From the NCBI GenBank assembly GCA_963698275.1, contig CAVOQE010000001.1, positions 1,240,001-1,304,000 on the forward strand: a stretch of DNA of 64,000 nucleotides, written 5' to 3'. Numbering within the stretch: the first letter of the stretch is position 1; the number at the start of each line of letters is the position of its first letter. The stretch comes from Anderseniella sp963698275 (GTDB lineage: Bacteria; Pseudomonadota; Alphaproteobacteria; Rhizobiales; Aestuariivirgaceae). Positions 27,701 to 36,220 of the stretch are shown here, piece after piece. A model generated the notes under the pieces. The model was not told where the DNA came from, searched no databases, and was given only the letters and a program-made list of their open reading frames with translations. A program made the position numbers and the translations under genes.

Positions 27701-27988
27701 ATGTCCAAGATTATCGATCTTGCAGAATATCGTGACGTCACACCCAAAGCAGATGAAATCAGATTGCCGGAGGACGGGTTTGTGTCTCTCGGACTGTCTT
27801 TGAGTGGGGACGGTGCCAGTGCGGATGACCTGGTGAGTGCGCATAAATGGTTTTCGCTTGCCGCCATGCGTGGCAGCCGGCAGGCAAGGGTGCATCGGCT
27901 GGAAGTATCGTGTCGGATGGACGGTGACCAGATCACCCGTGCGCAGTCTGAACTGTACGCATTTGCCAGCGCCCGGTTAAGCGCCTGA
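27701..27988 (+). CDS. Small Sel1-like repeat protein
   Basis: A 95-residue protein. The segment SAHKWFSLAAMRGSRQA resembles one Sel1/TPR-like helix pair (A-x-x-WF-x-A-A-x-x-G) and is followed by a possible second helix ending in AFASARLSA. The N-terminus MSKIIDLAEYRD carries no signal peptide. GGAGAGCTCTCA precedes the start. The role is unknown; Sel1 repeats usually mediate protein contacts. A longer Sel1 protein is at 43179-43646. A bidirectional terminator lies just after it. Confidence 0.6.
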   Translation: MSKIIDLAEYRDVTPKADEIRLPEDGFVSLGLSLSGDGASADDLVSAHKWFSLAAMRGSRQARVHRLEVSCRMDGDQITRAQSELYAFASARLSA

Positions 27989-28008
27989 CGGTGTAATATT
28001 GGCTCAAA

Positions 28009-28042
28009 AAAAGGCGGTGCCGTGTTGTGGGCCGCCTTTTGG
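28009..28042. terminator. Bidirectional Rho-independent terminator
   Basis: AAAAGGCGG at 28009-28017 pairs perfectly with CCGCCTTTT at 28032-28040. With A-runs on one side and T-runs on the other it can stop both the Sel1-like gene and the convergent gene at 28071. Confidence 0.88.
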
Positions 28043-28070
28043 TATCTCGGATGATTTCAGACTTATTGCT

Positions 28071-28376
28071 TCAGTAATCGGGCGTGAACTTTGGCTGTCC
28101 GTCCAGATAGGTGCCGTGGGTAGAGTTTACCCAGCTATCCCAATAGGCCTGATCACGGCGGGCCTTGTAGATTTCCGTTTCAAACACATCTGCGCGGCTG
28201 TTCGTCTGATCCGCATAGGAATTCAGCGTTGGCAGGTCCTTGTTTGAACTGTCATAGCTGTGACCCTTCGGGACAAAACGCTTGCCGATTGAATCAATCG
28301 CCTGTGCCTGTGCCAGACCTGCGGCACCTGTCATCAGAGCTGCGCCTATGATTGCTGCTTTTACAATTGTGGTCAT
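28071..28376 (-). CDS. Small secreted hypothetical protein
   Basis: About 101 residues from ATG at 28376; an ATG six codons earlier (28394) is an equal alternative. A signal peptide is clear (IVKAAIIGAALMTGAAGLA, cleavage after AQA). The mature part is polar and Tyr/Asp-rich (SYDSSNKDLPTLNSYADQ, RRDQAYWDSWVNS) with no Cys and no domain I recognise. It is probably periplasmic. It is the first of a run of short secreted or membrane proteins on the minus strand between 28071 and 29474, each apparently its own unit. Confidence 0.6.
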   Translation of the reverse strand: MTTIVKAAIIGAALMTGAAGLAQAQAIDSIGKRFVPKGHSYDSSNKDLPTLNSYADQTNSRADVFETEIYKARRDQAYWDSWVNSTHGTYLDGQPKFTPDY

Positions 28377-28571
28377 CTGTCTTGCCTTACCCATTTGGCG
28401 TCACACCCCTCGCAGAAGGTATCAAAATTCGCCACACCGTCCTCGTTAACCTATCAATACACCTATTTGTGGCGAAGCACACTTAACAAATGAAAAATTT
28501 TGCAAGAATTTGATAACCATAAGAGCGGAATTAGGCCAGTTTGCCTCAATATTCTGGATTTGGTGTTGAGA

Positions 28572-28607
28572 AAACGGCGCACCGGTATGAAAACCGATGC
28601 GCCGTTT
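28572..28607 (-). terminator. Rho-independent terminator
   Basis: AAACGGCGCA at 28572-28581 pairs with TGCGCCGTTT at 28598-28607, and an inner CGGT/ACCG pair lengthens the stem. Read on the minus strand it follows the gene at 28662-28928 and ends in a T-rich run. Confidence 0.8.
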
Positions 28608-28661
28608 GCATCTGACAGCTGTAAAATGCCGTGTCCGGGACCCTGTTCGGGTTTGCGGATT

Positions 28662-28928
28662 TTACTGGCCGTACTGCCGGGCACATTTGCGATAAGCGCG
28701 CCAATGGCTCCGCAGACCGGTATCCAGGGCACGGTTCTTCAGCCACTTGCAGTCATAAAAAGCGAAATCCTCGTTGGCGTCTGCCGGGCCAAGCTCCACG
28801 TGGCTGTGGCCGCCATACGGGCTTTGGTGAGATCCGTAGTAATTGCCGCCGGCAAATGCGGTACATGAAATTGCTACAAGAACCGAACCTGCGGTGATGG
28901 CTGTAGTGATCAGTGGCTTGATGGTCAT
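28662..28928 (-). CDS. Small secreted hypothetical protein with paired Cys
   Basis: An 88-residue protein with a signal peptide (ITTAITAGSVLVAISC, cleavage near AFA) and a short mature region rich in Gly, Tyr and His (GGNYYGSHQSPYGGHSHVE), then DANEDFAFYDCKWLKNRA and YRKCARQYGQ. The two mature Cys could form a disulfide in the periplasm. No family is recognised. A good terminator follows at 28572-28607, which supports it being a real single-gene unit. Confidence 0.55.
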   Translation of the reverse strand: MTIKPLITTAITAGSVLVAISCTAFAGGNYYGSHQSPYGGHSHVELGPADANEDFAFYDCKWLKNRALDTGLRSHWRAYRKCARQYGQ

Positions 28929-29303
28929 TGGTCTAATCCTCTCGGTGCCGGGCGTTAGCGCCCTTGTTGCTTTGTGTTGTGTGGGAGAACCTACAGGTGT
29001 TCACAGCCGCGTGATGTGCAGTTGATCACATGGCGGATAACTTGCCAGGCTTTTGTGCTTCTTACTGGCGCAGAGGCATTTCCCGGGACGTTCGTCGTCA
29101 CAACGTTCGCCGGATCAAACGTCATCTGCCGCAACCGGTGTATTGCGGTGGTGATGTTGCGCAACTGCCTGACAGGCAGTGTCGCGAAAAGTTAGCGGCG
29201 CCTGGACGGGCAATACTTCAGGAATGATGGATACCGTGCGCTGGCGGCGCGCCTGCCACCACGGGTGCTGGCAAAACCGAGGCGCTAGCGCATCGTCTTA
29301 AGG
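28929..29303. other. 375-base region without a supported gene
   Basis: Short frames here are Arg-rich or out of keeping with neighbouring codon use and match no family. It includes the upstream region of the minus-strand gene ending at 28662. I see no RNA gene or repeat in it. Confidence 0.4.
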
Positions 29304-29474
29304 TCACGCGCCCTTGAAAAGGCAACCGATGGCAAGCACGGCATAGGCAATGGCCATCAGCCAGAATGATTTGATGGGTACTACAACGACTATTCCGAGA
29401 ACCGCCAGGACCGCAAGCAGTGCAATAACCACCGATATGACAAACAGAACCGTTGTCGGTGCGCTGAGCTTCAT
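29304..29474 (-). CDS. Small two-segment membrane protein
   Basis: A 56-residue gene. The ATG at 29474 is preceded by a near-perfect AGAGGAGG ribosome site (sites on the complement of 29478-29485), and the frame ends in TGA at 29304-29306. The product is almost entirely hydrophobic: VLFVISVVIALLAVLAVLG, a short loop with PIKS, then FWLMAIAYAVLAIGCLF, ending FKGA. Two membrane helices are expected. No homologous family is recognised. The strong ribosome site and lack of charged residues inside the helices argue that it is real. Confidence 0.65.
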   Translation of the reverse strand: MKLSAPTTVLFVISVVIALLAVLAVLGIVVVVPIKSFWLMAIAYAVLAIGCLFKGA

Positions 29475-29589
29475 TAGAAACCTCCTCTGGGTTACAGGCA
29501 GCGAGGGTACTCACAAATACCGGCTTGGCAATGATTCGATCCGACAAGGTCCGACAAGGCTTGCAGGACATGCACGGCAACCCGGACAA

Positions 29590-30240
29590 TCACTGCGAAA
29601 TCGCAATCTCAACCGCGCGGACAATCCGGCCCAGGTCCATTGAGGCAAAGTCACAGCGCTGGTGCAGTTCCACACTGGCCTCGTCACGCACCGATACGAG
29701 CAGTTCCGCTACCTGCTCAGGCATGTAGGGTACATGTATGAAACCACACGCGATCGGTTCGCGATGCTGCTGCGCTGCCTGCAGAAAGCTGTACAGGCAG
29801 ATGTTGCACAGATAGGTTCCCGCCGTTGCGGACAGACTGGCGGGAATGCCTTCGCGCAGAATAGCGCGTTCGATGGCCCGTGTTGGCAGTGTCGACATCA
29901 GGGCTGCGGCGCCATTGCGATCCACCGGTTCGTCAACTGCAAGATTGCCGTCATTGTCGGGAATGCCAAAGTCGGCAATGTTGACGGCGATCCGTTCAAT
30001 CCGGATCATGCTTTCACCCGGCCACAGACCAAGACTGATAACCGTCGATGGATTGAGTTCCTCGATGAGTTCAACCGCTACTTCCGGGAACCGGCCAAAT
30101 GAAACCGGCAGGCCACGGCCGATAACAGTCTTACCGTTGATGGTGCGCCCGTGCAGTTGCTTCATGGCTTCATGTGCGGGGTTTGTGCCACGCCCGCCAT
30201 AAGGCTCGAAACCGGTGATCAGAACAGGACGGGTTGCCAT
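29590..30240 (-). CDS. pcp: Pyroglutamyl-peptidase I (C15)
   Basis: A 216-residue cysteine peptidase. VLITGFEPYGGRGTNPA is the family opening; the catalytic Cys is in GTYLCNICLYSFLQ and the His in CGFIHVPYMPEQ, with a Glu in the segment around IRIERIAVN. It removes N-terminal pyroglutamate from peptides in the cytoplasm. Length and motifs are normal. It is divergent from the flotillin gene. Confidence 0.93.
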   Translation of the reverse strand: MATRPVLITGFEPYGGRGTNPAHEAMKQLHGRTINGKTVIGRGLPVSFGRFPEVAVELIEELNPSTVISLGLWPGESMIRIERIAVNIADFGIPDNDGNLAVDEPVDRNGAAALMSTLPTRAIERAILREGIPASLSATAGTYLCNICLYSFLQAAQQHREPIACGFIHVPYMPEQVAELLVSVRDEASVELHQRCDFASMDLGRIVRAVEIAISQ

Positions 30241-30539
30241 TTTGGTGGTGCCTTTGCGTTGGAGAATGCGGTTCCATTGCCTTGAACTTTAGGGGGCAGG
30301 GCGGGCGATGTCACTCACTTCACATTGCGGAGCGGAGTTGCCTGGCGAGGCTTGGCGCATAAGCGCCGTCAGTCCAACAGGCGGGATGACAGCCGTTTTG
30401 CGTTGACGGCCAAGTTGAGCGAAGCTTAGACTTTTGTCGTAGACGCCCCATCCGGAGCCATGAAACGGCAAAGAGAAGGGCGTTGCAGGGGCAGCATGGG
30501 CTGCTGCTGCACATATGGTTAGTTTGGGAGGATCGGGGC
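30241..30539. other. 299-base divergent promoter region
   Basis: Separates pcp (minus) from the flotillin gene (plus), so both promoters lie here. An open frame runs through its last 57 bases into the flotillin gene but lacks coding character. GGGAGG at 30526-30531 is the ribosome site for the flotillin ATG at 30540. No operator was identified. Confidence 0.5.
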
Positions 30540-32183
30540 ATGGTCTGGTTCGTTGTAGCGGTTCTGCTGCTCGTCCTGCTCATACTGGCAATCATTTTTC
30601 TCAACAAGTTCTACCGCAAGGCAACGCGCGAAGTCGCGCTGATACGCACCGGTGCGGGCGGCCAGTTGGTAGTGCTGGACGGCGGCTGCATTTCAATGCC
30701 GTTCCTGCACAAGGTCTCCGAAGTCAACATGAAAACGACCCGGCTCGAGATCGAGCGTCAGGGCGTCAAGTCGATGATCACCCGGGACCGGCTCAGGGTT
30801 GATGCAACAGCTGAGTTTTATGTTCGCGTGCAACCGACATCTGAAGGAGTTGCAACAGCGGCTCAGGCACTGGCCGGGAAATCGTTTCGCGCATCGGAAC
30901 TGGCGGACACACTGGAAGGCAAGCTGGTGGATGCACTGCTGGCCGTTGCAGCCCGCTACTCCATGGATGAACTGCAGGACAAGCGTGGCGAATATGCCCG
31001 CGAGGTCAGCGAGATGCTGGAGGACAACCTTGCCAAGAACGGTCTGGTGCTTGAATCGGTGTCGATGACCAGGATTGACCAGACCCCGTTCAATGTCCTG
31101 GACGAGAACAACGCATTCAACGCGCTTGGCATGCGGCGGCTTGCCGAGATTATTGCCGTCAACAAGAAGGAACGTGCGGCAATCGAGTCTGATGCCGAAG
31201 TGTCAGTGCGGCAGAGTTATCTGGATGCGACCAAGCGCAAGCTGATTATCGAGCAGGAAGAAGAACAGGCCTCCATTGATCAGCAGCGCCACATTGAAAC
31301 CACGCGTGCGACCAGTCAGGCCGAAGTGGCGGAACAACAGGCTGCAGCCGAGTTGCGCCGCGAGCAGGCCCGCATCTCCAGGGAACGTGAAGTACGCAGC
31401 AACGAAATCGATCGCGACCGCGCCCTGCGCGCCCTTGATGTGGAAGCCACACTGGCAACCGAAAAAGCCAGCGCCGACAAGGCAATCGAAATGGCGTCCA
31501 AGAACGCTGATCAGGCACGCGCTGTGGCTTCGGCCGAAGCTGCCCGCGCCGAAGAAGCCGCCGCTAAAGAGGCGGTCGAGACGGCTCGCGAAACCGCAGC
31601 AGCCGATCGCAACAGGCAACTGGCGGTGATCAAGGCCGGAGAACAGGCTGATGTTGATGATGTGCGTGTCAAGAGCGAAGCCGGAACCATCCTGGCCATG
31701 GCACAGGCTGAAGCCAAGTCGGTGATCGACCGGGCCAAGGCGGAGAAGGATCGTTTGATTGCAACGGCGGAAGGAACCGCCGCTGTCGTCAAGGCGGAGA
31801 ATGCCCAGAGTTCGGAGCTTATTCGCATGAAGCTCGACATGGCCCGCATTGAAGTGCTGCCGGACATGGTCGGCCGCATGCTGAAACCGGCAGAGAAGAT
31901 CGAAAGCATCCGTATCAACAACATCACCGGATTTGGCTCCGGTGGCCCTTATGGCACCGGTGCAACCGGCGGCAATGGTGGCCCGGCGGTCAACCAGGTT
32001 GTCGATGGCGTATTGTCGATGGCACTGCAGTTGCCCGCCGTGAAGAAACTGGGCGAGGAAGTCGGCATCAATATCAGCGACGGATTGAAGGGCCTGTCAG
32101 ACTCACTGACCGGTTCGACGCCCAGCAGCGCCCAAAAACCGGCCGCTCGCAAATCGGGACCGGCAAAAAAGAAGAAGGTTTAG
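30540..32183 (+). CDS. Flotillin family protein (SPFH domain)
   Basis: About 547 residues from ATG at 30540, chosen because GGGAGG lies nine bases upstream and the protein then begins with a membrane segment (VWFVVAVLLLVLLILAIIFL). The SPFH domain (about 30-190) is followed by a long Ala/Glu/Lys-rich coiled coil (about 195-430) and a Gly-rich C-terminal region (GFGSGGPYGTGATGG) ending in a Lys-rich tail. Flotillins organise membrane microdomains and oligomerise at the inner membrane. No NfeD-type partner gene is adjacent. The amide-transporter operon begins 80 bases later on the same strand; a link is possible but not shown. Confidence 0.88.
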   Translation: MVWFVVAVLLLVLLILAIIFLNKFYRKATREVALIRTGAGGQLVVLDGGCISMPFLHKVSEVNMKTTRLEIERQGVKSMITRDRLRVDATAEFYVRVQPTSEGVATAAQALAGKSFRASELADTLEGKLVDALLAVAARYSMDELQDKRGEYAREVSEMLEDNLAKNGLVLESVSMTRIDQTPFNVLDENNAFNALGMRRLAEIIAVNKKERAAIESDAEVSVRQSYLDATKRKLIIEQEEEQASIDQQRHIETTRATSQAEVAEQQAAAELRREQARISREREVRSNEIDRDRALRALDVEATLATEKASADKAIEMASKNADQARAVASAEAARAEEAAAKEAVETARETAAADRNRQLAVIKAGEQADVDDVRVKSEAGTILAMAQAEAKSVIDRAKAEKDRLIATAEGTAAVVKAENAQSSELIRMKLDMARIEVLPDMVGRMLKPAEKIESIRINNITGFGSGGPYGTGATGGNGGPAVNQVVDGVLSMALQLPAVKKLGEEVGINISDGLKGLSDSLTGSTPSSAQKPAARKSGPAKKKKV

Positions 32184-32263
32184 ATGCCGGGGGACAGTTG
32201 AATCCGGATTGTAACAGTAACCAGCCGTGCTCTGACCAGAGGCTGAAAACAGGAGAGACCATC

Positions 32264-33517
32264 ATGTCGTTTGATCGCAGAACTTTTATCAAGGGAACTT
32301 CTCTTGCGGGGCTGACGTTGATGGCGCCCGGCATCATCGGTCGCGCAAAGGCGGACGACACGATCAGGCTGGTGAGCATTCTGGATCAGTCAGGCGGCCT
32401 GGACATTTACGGCAAGCCGATGGCTGACGCAACGACCATGGCGGTTGACGAAATCAACGCTGCCGGCGGCCTGAACGGCAAGGAGGTTGACCTGATCAAC
32501 TATGACCCGCAGTCGAACATCCAGTTTTATACCCAATATGCCACCAAGGCGGCTGCAGGGGACAAGGCGCATGTCGTGCATGCCGGGATCACCTCTGCTT
32601 CGCGCGAAGCCATTCGCCCGACACTTGGCCGGTTCAAATCGCTGTATTTCTACAACACACAGTATGAAGGTGGCGTATGTGACCGGAACTGCTTCTGCAC
32701 CGGCTCGACACCGGCTCAGACGGTTGAAAAGCTTGTGCCATACGCCATGAACAAGTTCGGCAAGAAGGTCTACATCATCGCCGCCGACTACAATTACGGC
32801 CAGATCACCGCACAGTGGGTGAAAAAGTACGTTACCGACAATGGCGGCGAAGTGGCCGACATCGAATTCTTCCCGCTTGATGTGACCAATTTCGGCCCGA
32901 CCATCAAGAAAATCCAGGCCGCCAAGCCGGACATGGTGTGGTCGGCGCTGGTCGGCGGTGCGCATATTTCGTTCTATCGCCAGTATGCAGCGGCCGGCAT
33001 GAACAAGTCGGTGCCAATTGCGTCCACCACCTTTGGTGTCGGCAACGAGCACAAGCTGATCTCTGCCGAGGAAGGCAATGGCATTCTGGCGGCCTATTCC
33101 TATTTCCAGGAAGTGCCGGGCGATGACAATGCCGCCTTTGTGAAACGCTTCCAGGAAAAGTTCGGGGCAGATGCGCCTTACCTGAATGAGCTGGCAACCC
33201 GCAGTTACGAGGGTATCCAGCTCTGGGCAGAAGCCGTCAGGAAGGCCGGCACCGCGGACCGCATGCCAGTGATCGAGGCGCTTGAGAGCGGCATAAGCCT
33301 TGCCGGGCCAAGCGGCGCCATTTCGATTGATCCGAAAACCCACCACGGCGTGTTGAATGTGTATCTGGCGGAGTTGCAGGACCAGACGTTCAACATTGTT
33401 GAAACCCATAATGCGCAACCGCCGTCAGACACACTTTTGGTGTGCGATCTGAAAGCCAATCCGGATCAGGCCACATTTTATTTCGAGAACGGCCTGGAAG
33501 CAGCCGGTATCAAATAG
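32264..33517 (+). CDS. ABC transporter substrate-binding protein, UrtA/AmiC-like
   Basis: About 417 residues from ATG at 32264 (ribosome site AGGAGAG at 32251-32257). The N-terminus MSFDRRTFIKGTSLAG is a twin-arginine-type signal (RR-x-F-I-K), so the protein is probably exported folded. The mature part is a type I periplasmic binding protein with two alpha/beta lobes, of the family that binds urea, short-chain amides and branched-chain amino acids. It contains the Cys-bearing segment CDRNCFCTGSTPAQT. It is the first gene of the transporter operon. Neighbouring amidase genes suggest an amide ligand; the exact ligand is not readable. Confidence 0.88.
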   Translation: MSFDRRTFIKGTSLAGLTLMAPGIIGRAKADDTIRLVSILDQSGGLDIYGKPMADATTMAVDEINAAGGLNGKEVDLINYDPQSNIQFYTQYATKAAAGDKAHVVHAGITSASREAIRPTLGRFKSLYFYNTQYEGGVCDRNCFCTGSTPAQTVEKLVPYAMNKFGKKVYIIAADYNYGQITAQWVKKYVTDNGGEVADIEFFPLDVTNFGPTIKKIQAAKPDMVWSALVGGAHISFYRQYAAAGMNKSVPIASTTFGVGNEHKLISAEEGNGILAAYSYFQEVPGDDNAAFVKRFQEKFGADAPYLNELATRSYEGIQLWAEAVRKAGTADRMPVIEALESGISLAGPSGAISIDPKTHHGVLNVYLAELQDQTFNIVETHNAQPPSDTLLVCDLKANPDQATFYFENGLEAAGIK

Positions 33518-33571
33518 GGCCTTCAAACAACTCGGCGCTTCAATCGCGCATGGACATGAGGAACATCTCGA

Positions 33572-34441
33572 GTGGATCTGGTTATTGCGCTCGCATTGCA
33601 GATTGTTTACGGAATCGCCAGCCTGGTGCTGATCAGCCTCGGGCTGGCGATCATCTTCGGCATGATGCGGGTTATCAACCTGGCCCATGGCGAGTTCCTC
33701 ATGCTGGGTGGCTACACGGTCGTCATATCAACCAATCAGGGCGTTAATATCTGGTTCGCCATGCTGGTGCTGGCGCCTTTGGTTGTCGGTATTATCGGCA
33801 TCCTGGTCGAGCGTCTGCTGATCCAGTTCCTGTATGGGCGAATGGTGGACACCCTGCTGGCGACCTGGGGCCTAAGCCTGCTGTTTGTCGGCCTCGTCAC
33901 ATCGATTTTCGGCGCCCAGACAGCAACGACAATCTCGCCACCGCTTGGGGTCATCCAGATTGGTGATTATTCCTCAAGCGCTTACGAGTTATTCCTGATT
34001 GCGGTGACGGTTGTGCTGCTGCTGCTGGTGTATGCCGTGCTCAAGCTGACCAAACTCGGACTGGTTGCACGTGCCACCATGCAGAGCGACGACATGGCTT
34101 CGGCATTGGGCGTGTCCACCAAGCGCATCTACATGATCACGTTCGGGCTTGGCGCTGCCGTTTCAGGTCTCGCCGGCGGTTTGCTGGCACCCGTCACCGG
34201 CGTATTGCCGTCGATTGGTGCCACCTATATTGCCAAGGCCTTCATCACCGTCATCAGCGGCGGTGCCTCAATTCTTGCGGGCACTACTGCAGCCTCAATT
34301 CTGCTGGGCGGCATTAACGGCATCATGGCGTTCCTGACCGGCCCGACACTGGGTGAAGTTGCGCTGCTGGCCGCCGCCATTATCCTGATCAGACTGTTGC
34401 CAACCGGTATAACCGGCCGCTTCTTCAGGAAAAGCCTGTGA
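33572..34441 (+). CDS. ABC transporter permease, LivH/UrtB-like
   Basis: A 289-residue inner-membrane permease with about eight hydrophobic segments and the family motif RVINLAHGEFLMLGGY near residue 40. The start is GTG at 33572; no ATG fits. With the next permease it forms the membrane channel of a branched-chain-amino-acid/urea-type importer. It overlaps the following gene by four bases (GTGA), so the two are translated together. Confidence 0.92.
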   Translation: MDLVIALALQIVYGIASLVLISLGLAIIFGMMRVINLAHGEFLMLGGYTVVISTNQGVNIWFAMLVLAPLVVGIIGILVERLLIQFLYGRMVDTLLATWGLSLLFVGLVTSIFGAQTATTISPPLGVIQIGDYSSSAYELFLIAVTVVLLLLVYAVLKLTKLGLVARATMQSDDMASALGVSTKRIYMITFGLGAAVSGLAGGLLAPVTGVLPSIGATYIAKAFITVISGGASILAGTTAASILLGGINGIMAFLTGPTLGEVALLAAAIILIRLLPTGITGRFFRKSL

Positions 34442-35508
34442 GCTGGACGCGCGAAAATCGCTGGCGTGCCGTGCTGGTGCTGGCCGGGGTGATCTTCACG
34501 CTGGCCGCACCCGGTATGCTGGAACTGTTCACCATCATCAACCTGTCGACGGTCATCGCCCTGGCCATACTTGCCTTGAGCCTCGGATTGATCTGGGGCT
34601 ATGGCGGTATTCTGTGTTTTGGACAGACCGCGTTTTTCGGCATTGGTGCGTATGCCTATACGATTGCAGCAATCAATTTCGGCGGCTCGTCCTGGGCGGT
34701 GCTGGTTGCCATCCTGGCTGCCGCTGTCTTTGCCGCCGTGCTGGGCTACTTCATGTTCTACGGCCGGGTCAGTGATGTTTACATGGCTGTGATTACCCTG
34801 ACGGTGACGCTGATCCTGTACTCGCTGCTCAGGCGGACATCCGGGCCGGAATACAAGATCGGCGACGCACTGCTCGGCGGGTTCAACGGGGTGACCTCGC
34901 CGCCGCTGAACTTGCCGTGGGCTCCCTACATGCCGTTGTTTCCGGAGCATGTTTTCTATGTCGGCATGGCTGTGCTGATCATTGGCTACATCATCTGTGC
35001 GTGGCTGATACAGACGCATTTCGGACGGGTGGCAGTGGCCATCCGCGAAAATGAACTGCGCGCGGAACTGATAGGTTACGACACCCGGTTCTACAAGCTG
35101 GCCATGTTTACCGTCGGCGGCGCCATTGCCGGGGCCGGCGGTATCATCTTTGCCAATGGTGTTGGCCGGATCACACCGGATATTTTCAACCTGTACAATT
35201 CGGCGCTGGCGATCATCTGGGTGATTGTCGGCGGGCGCGGGACACTTGCCGGACCGGTGATGGGGTCGTTTGCCCTGTTCTACCTGACCTCCTGGCTGGG
35301 CACGCAAGGCGTGGTCAACAACAACCTGGTGCTGGGCCTGATCCTGATCATCTTTGTTCTTGCTGTGCCCAGAGGCATCCTGCCGACATTCATCCGCTGG
35401 TGGGATGGTGCCCGGTCGCGGCGTGCCATGCAGCGGCGCGAACTGAAAGTCAGGCGCAAGCGCAGCAGACGAAGCAGTGAACTGCGGGAGGCTGCCGATG
35501 AAAAGTGA
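34438..35508 (+). CDS. ABC transporter permease, LivM/UrtC-like
   Basis: A 356-residue second permease with about nine membrane segments. The motif WGYGGILCFGQTAFFGIGAYAY early on and AIRENELRAELIGYDT in a cytoplasmic loop (coupling helix) are typical of LivM. The C-terminal tail is unusually basic (RRAMQRRELKVRRKRSRRSS), probably cytoplasmic. It begins with GTG inside the end of the previous permease and overlaps the start of the first ATPase by 11 bases. Confidence 0.92.
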   Translation: MSWTRENRWRAVLVLAGVIFTLAAPGMLELFTIINLSTVIALAILALSLGLIWGYGGILCFGQTAFFGIGAYAYTIAAINFGGSSWAVLVAILAAAVFAAVLGYFMFYGRVSDVYMAVITLTVTLILYSLLRRTSGPEYKIGDALLGGFNGVTSPPLNLPWAPYMPLFPEHVFYVGMAVLIIGYIICAWLIQTHFGRVAVAIRENELRAELIGYDTRFYKLAMFTVGGAIAGAGGIIFANGVGRITPDIFNLYNSALAIIWVIVGGRGTLAGPVMGSFALFYLTSWLGTQGVVNNNLVLGLILIIFVLAVPRGILPTFIRWWDGARSRRAMQRRELKVRRKRSRRSSELREAADEK

Positions 35509-36220
35509 GATCGTCGTCGAAACCCGCAACCTGTCCATGCACTTTGGCGGCGTGAAGGCCGTCGACCGTGTCAATTTCAACCTGCGAGAAAATGAATTGC
35601 GCTGCCTGATTGGCCCGAACGGCGCTGGCAAGAGCACGTTCTTCAAATGCCTCACAGGACAATTGTCACCAACGTCCGGCGACGTGGTCATCCGGGACTT
35701 CAATGGTACCGGGCGATTGCCGCATCAGATCGCGCGTCTAGGTGTTGGCATCAAGACGCAAGTGCCCAATGTGTTTGACGGCTTGAGCGTCACCGAGAAT
35801 ATCTGGCTTGCGGCGCGACGCTGGCATGGACCCGCCCGTGCGCGCTCACTGACCAGCCAGACCGTGGAGCGGCTGAAGCTGGGTGATATTCGGACTGACC
35901 TGGTCGGGCGGCTGGCGCATGGCCAGCGGCAATGGGTGGAGCTCGGCATGGTGGTGGCTGCTGAGCCATGGCTAGTCCTGCTGGATGAACCGGCTGCCGG
36001 CATGACCCATGACGAGATAGAACGCACGGTGGACATCATCCGCGAAATAAACCAGCAGGCGACGATGATTGTCGTGGAGCACGACATGCACTTCATTCGC
36101 ATGATTTCAAGCAAGGTGACGGTGTTTCATGAGGGCCGCATCCTGATCGAGGACACCATGGATGTGGTCACTGCCGATCCGCGCGTGCGCGAAGTTTACC
36201 TGGGGCACGGCACATCATGA
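35498..36220 (+). CDS. ABC transporter ATP-binding protein, LivG/UrtD-like
   Basis: About 240 residues from ATG at 35498 (GGGAGG at 35486-35491). Walker A is LIGPNGAGKSTFFK, the signature is LAHGQRQWVE, Walker B is WLVLLDEPAAGM, and the switch His is in VVEHDMHFI. It powers uptake through the two permeases. The gene overlaps the next by four bases (ATGA), coupling the two ATPases. Confidence 0.93.
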   Translation: MKSEIVVETRNLSMHFGGVKAVDRVNFNLRENELRCLIGPNGAGKSTFFKCLTGQLSPTSGDVVIRDFNGTGRLPHQIARLGVGIKTQVPNVFDGLSVTENIWLAARRWHGPARARSLTSQTVERLKLGDIRTDLVGRLAHGQRQWVELGMVVAAEPWLVLLDEPAAGMTHDEIERTVDIIREINQQATMIVVEHDMHFIRMISSKVTVFHEGRILIEDTMDVVTADPRVREVYLGHGTS

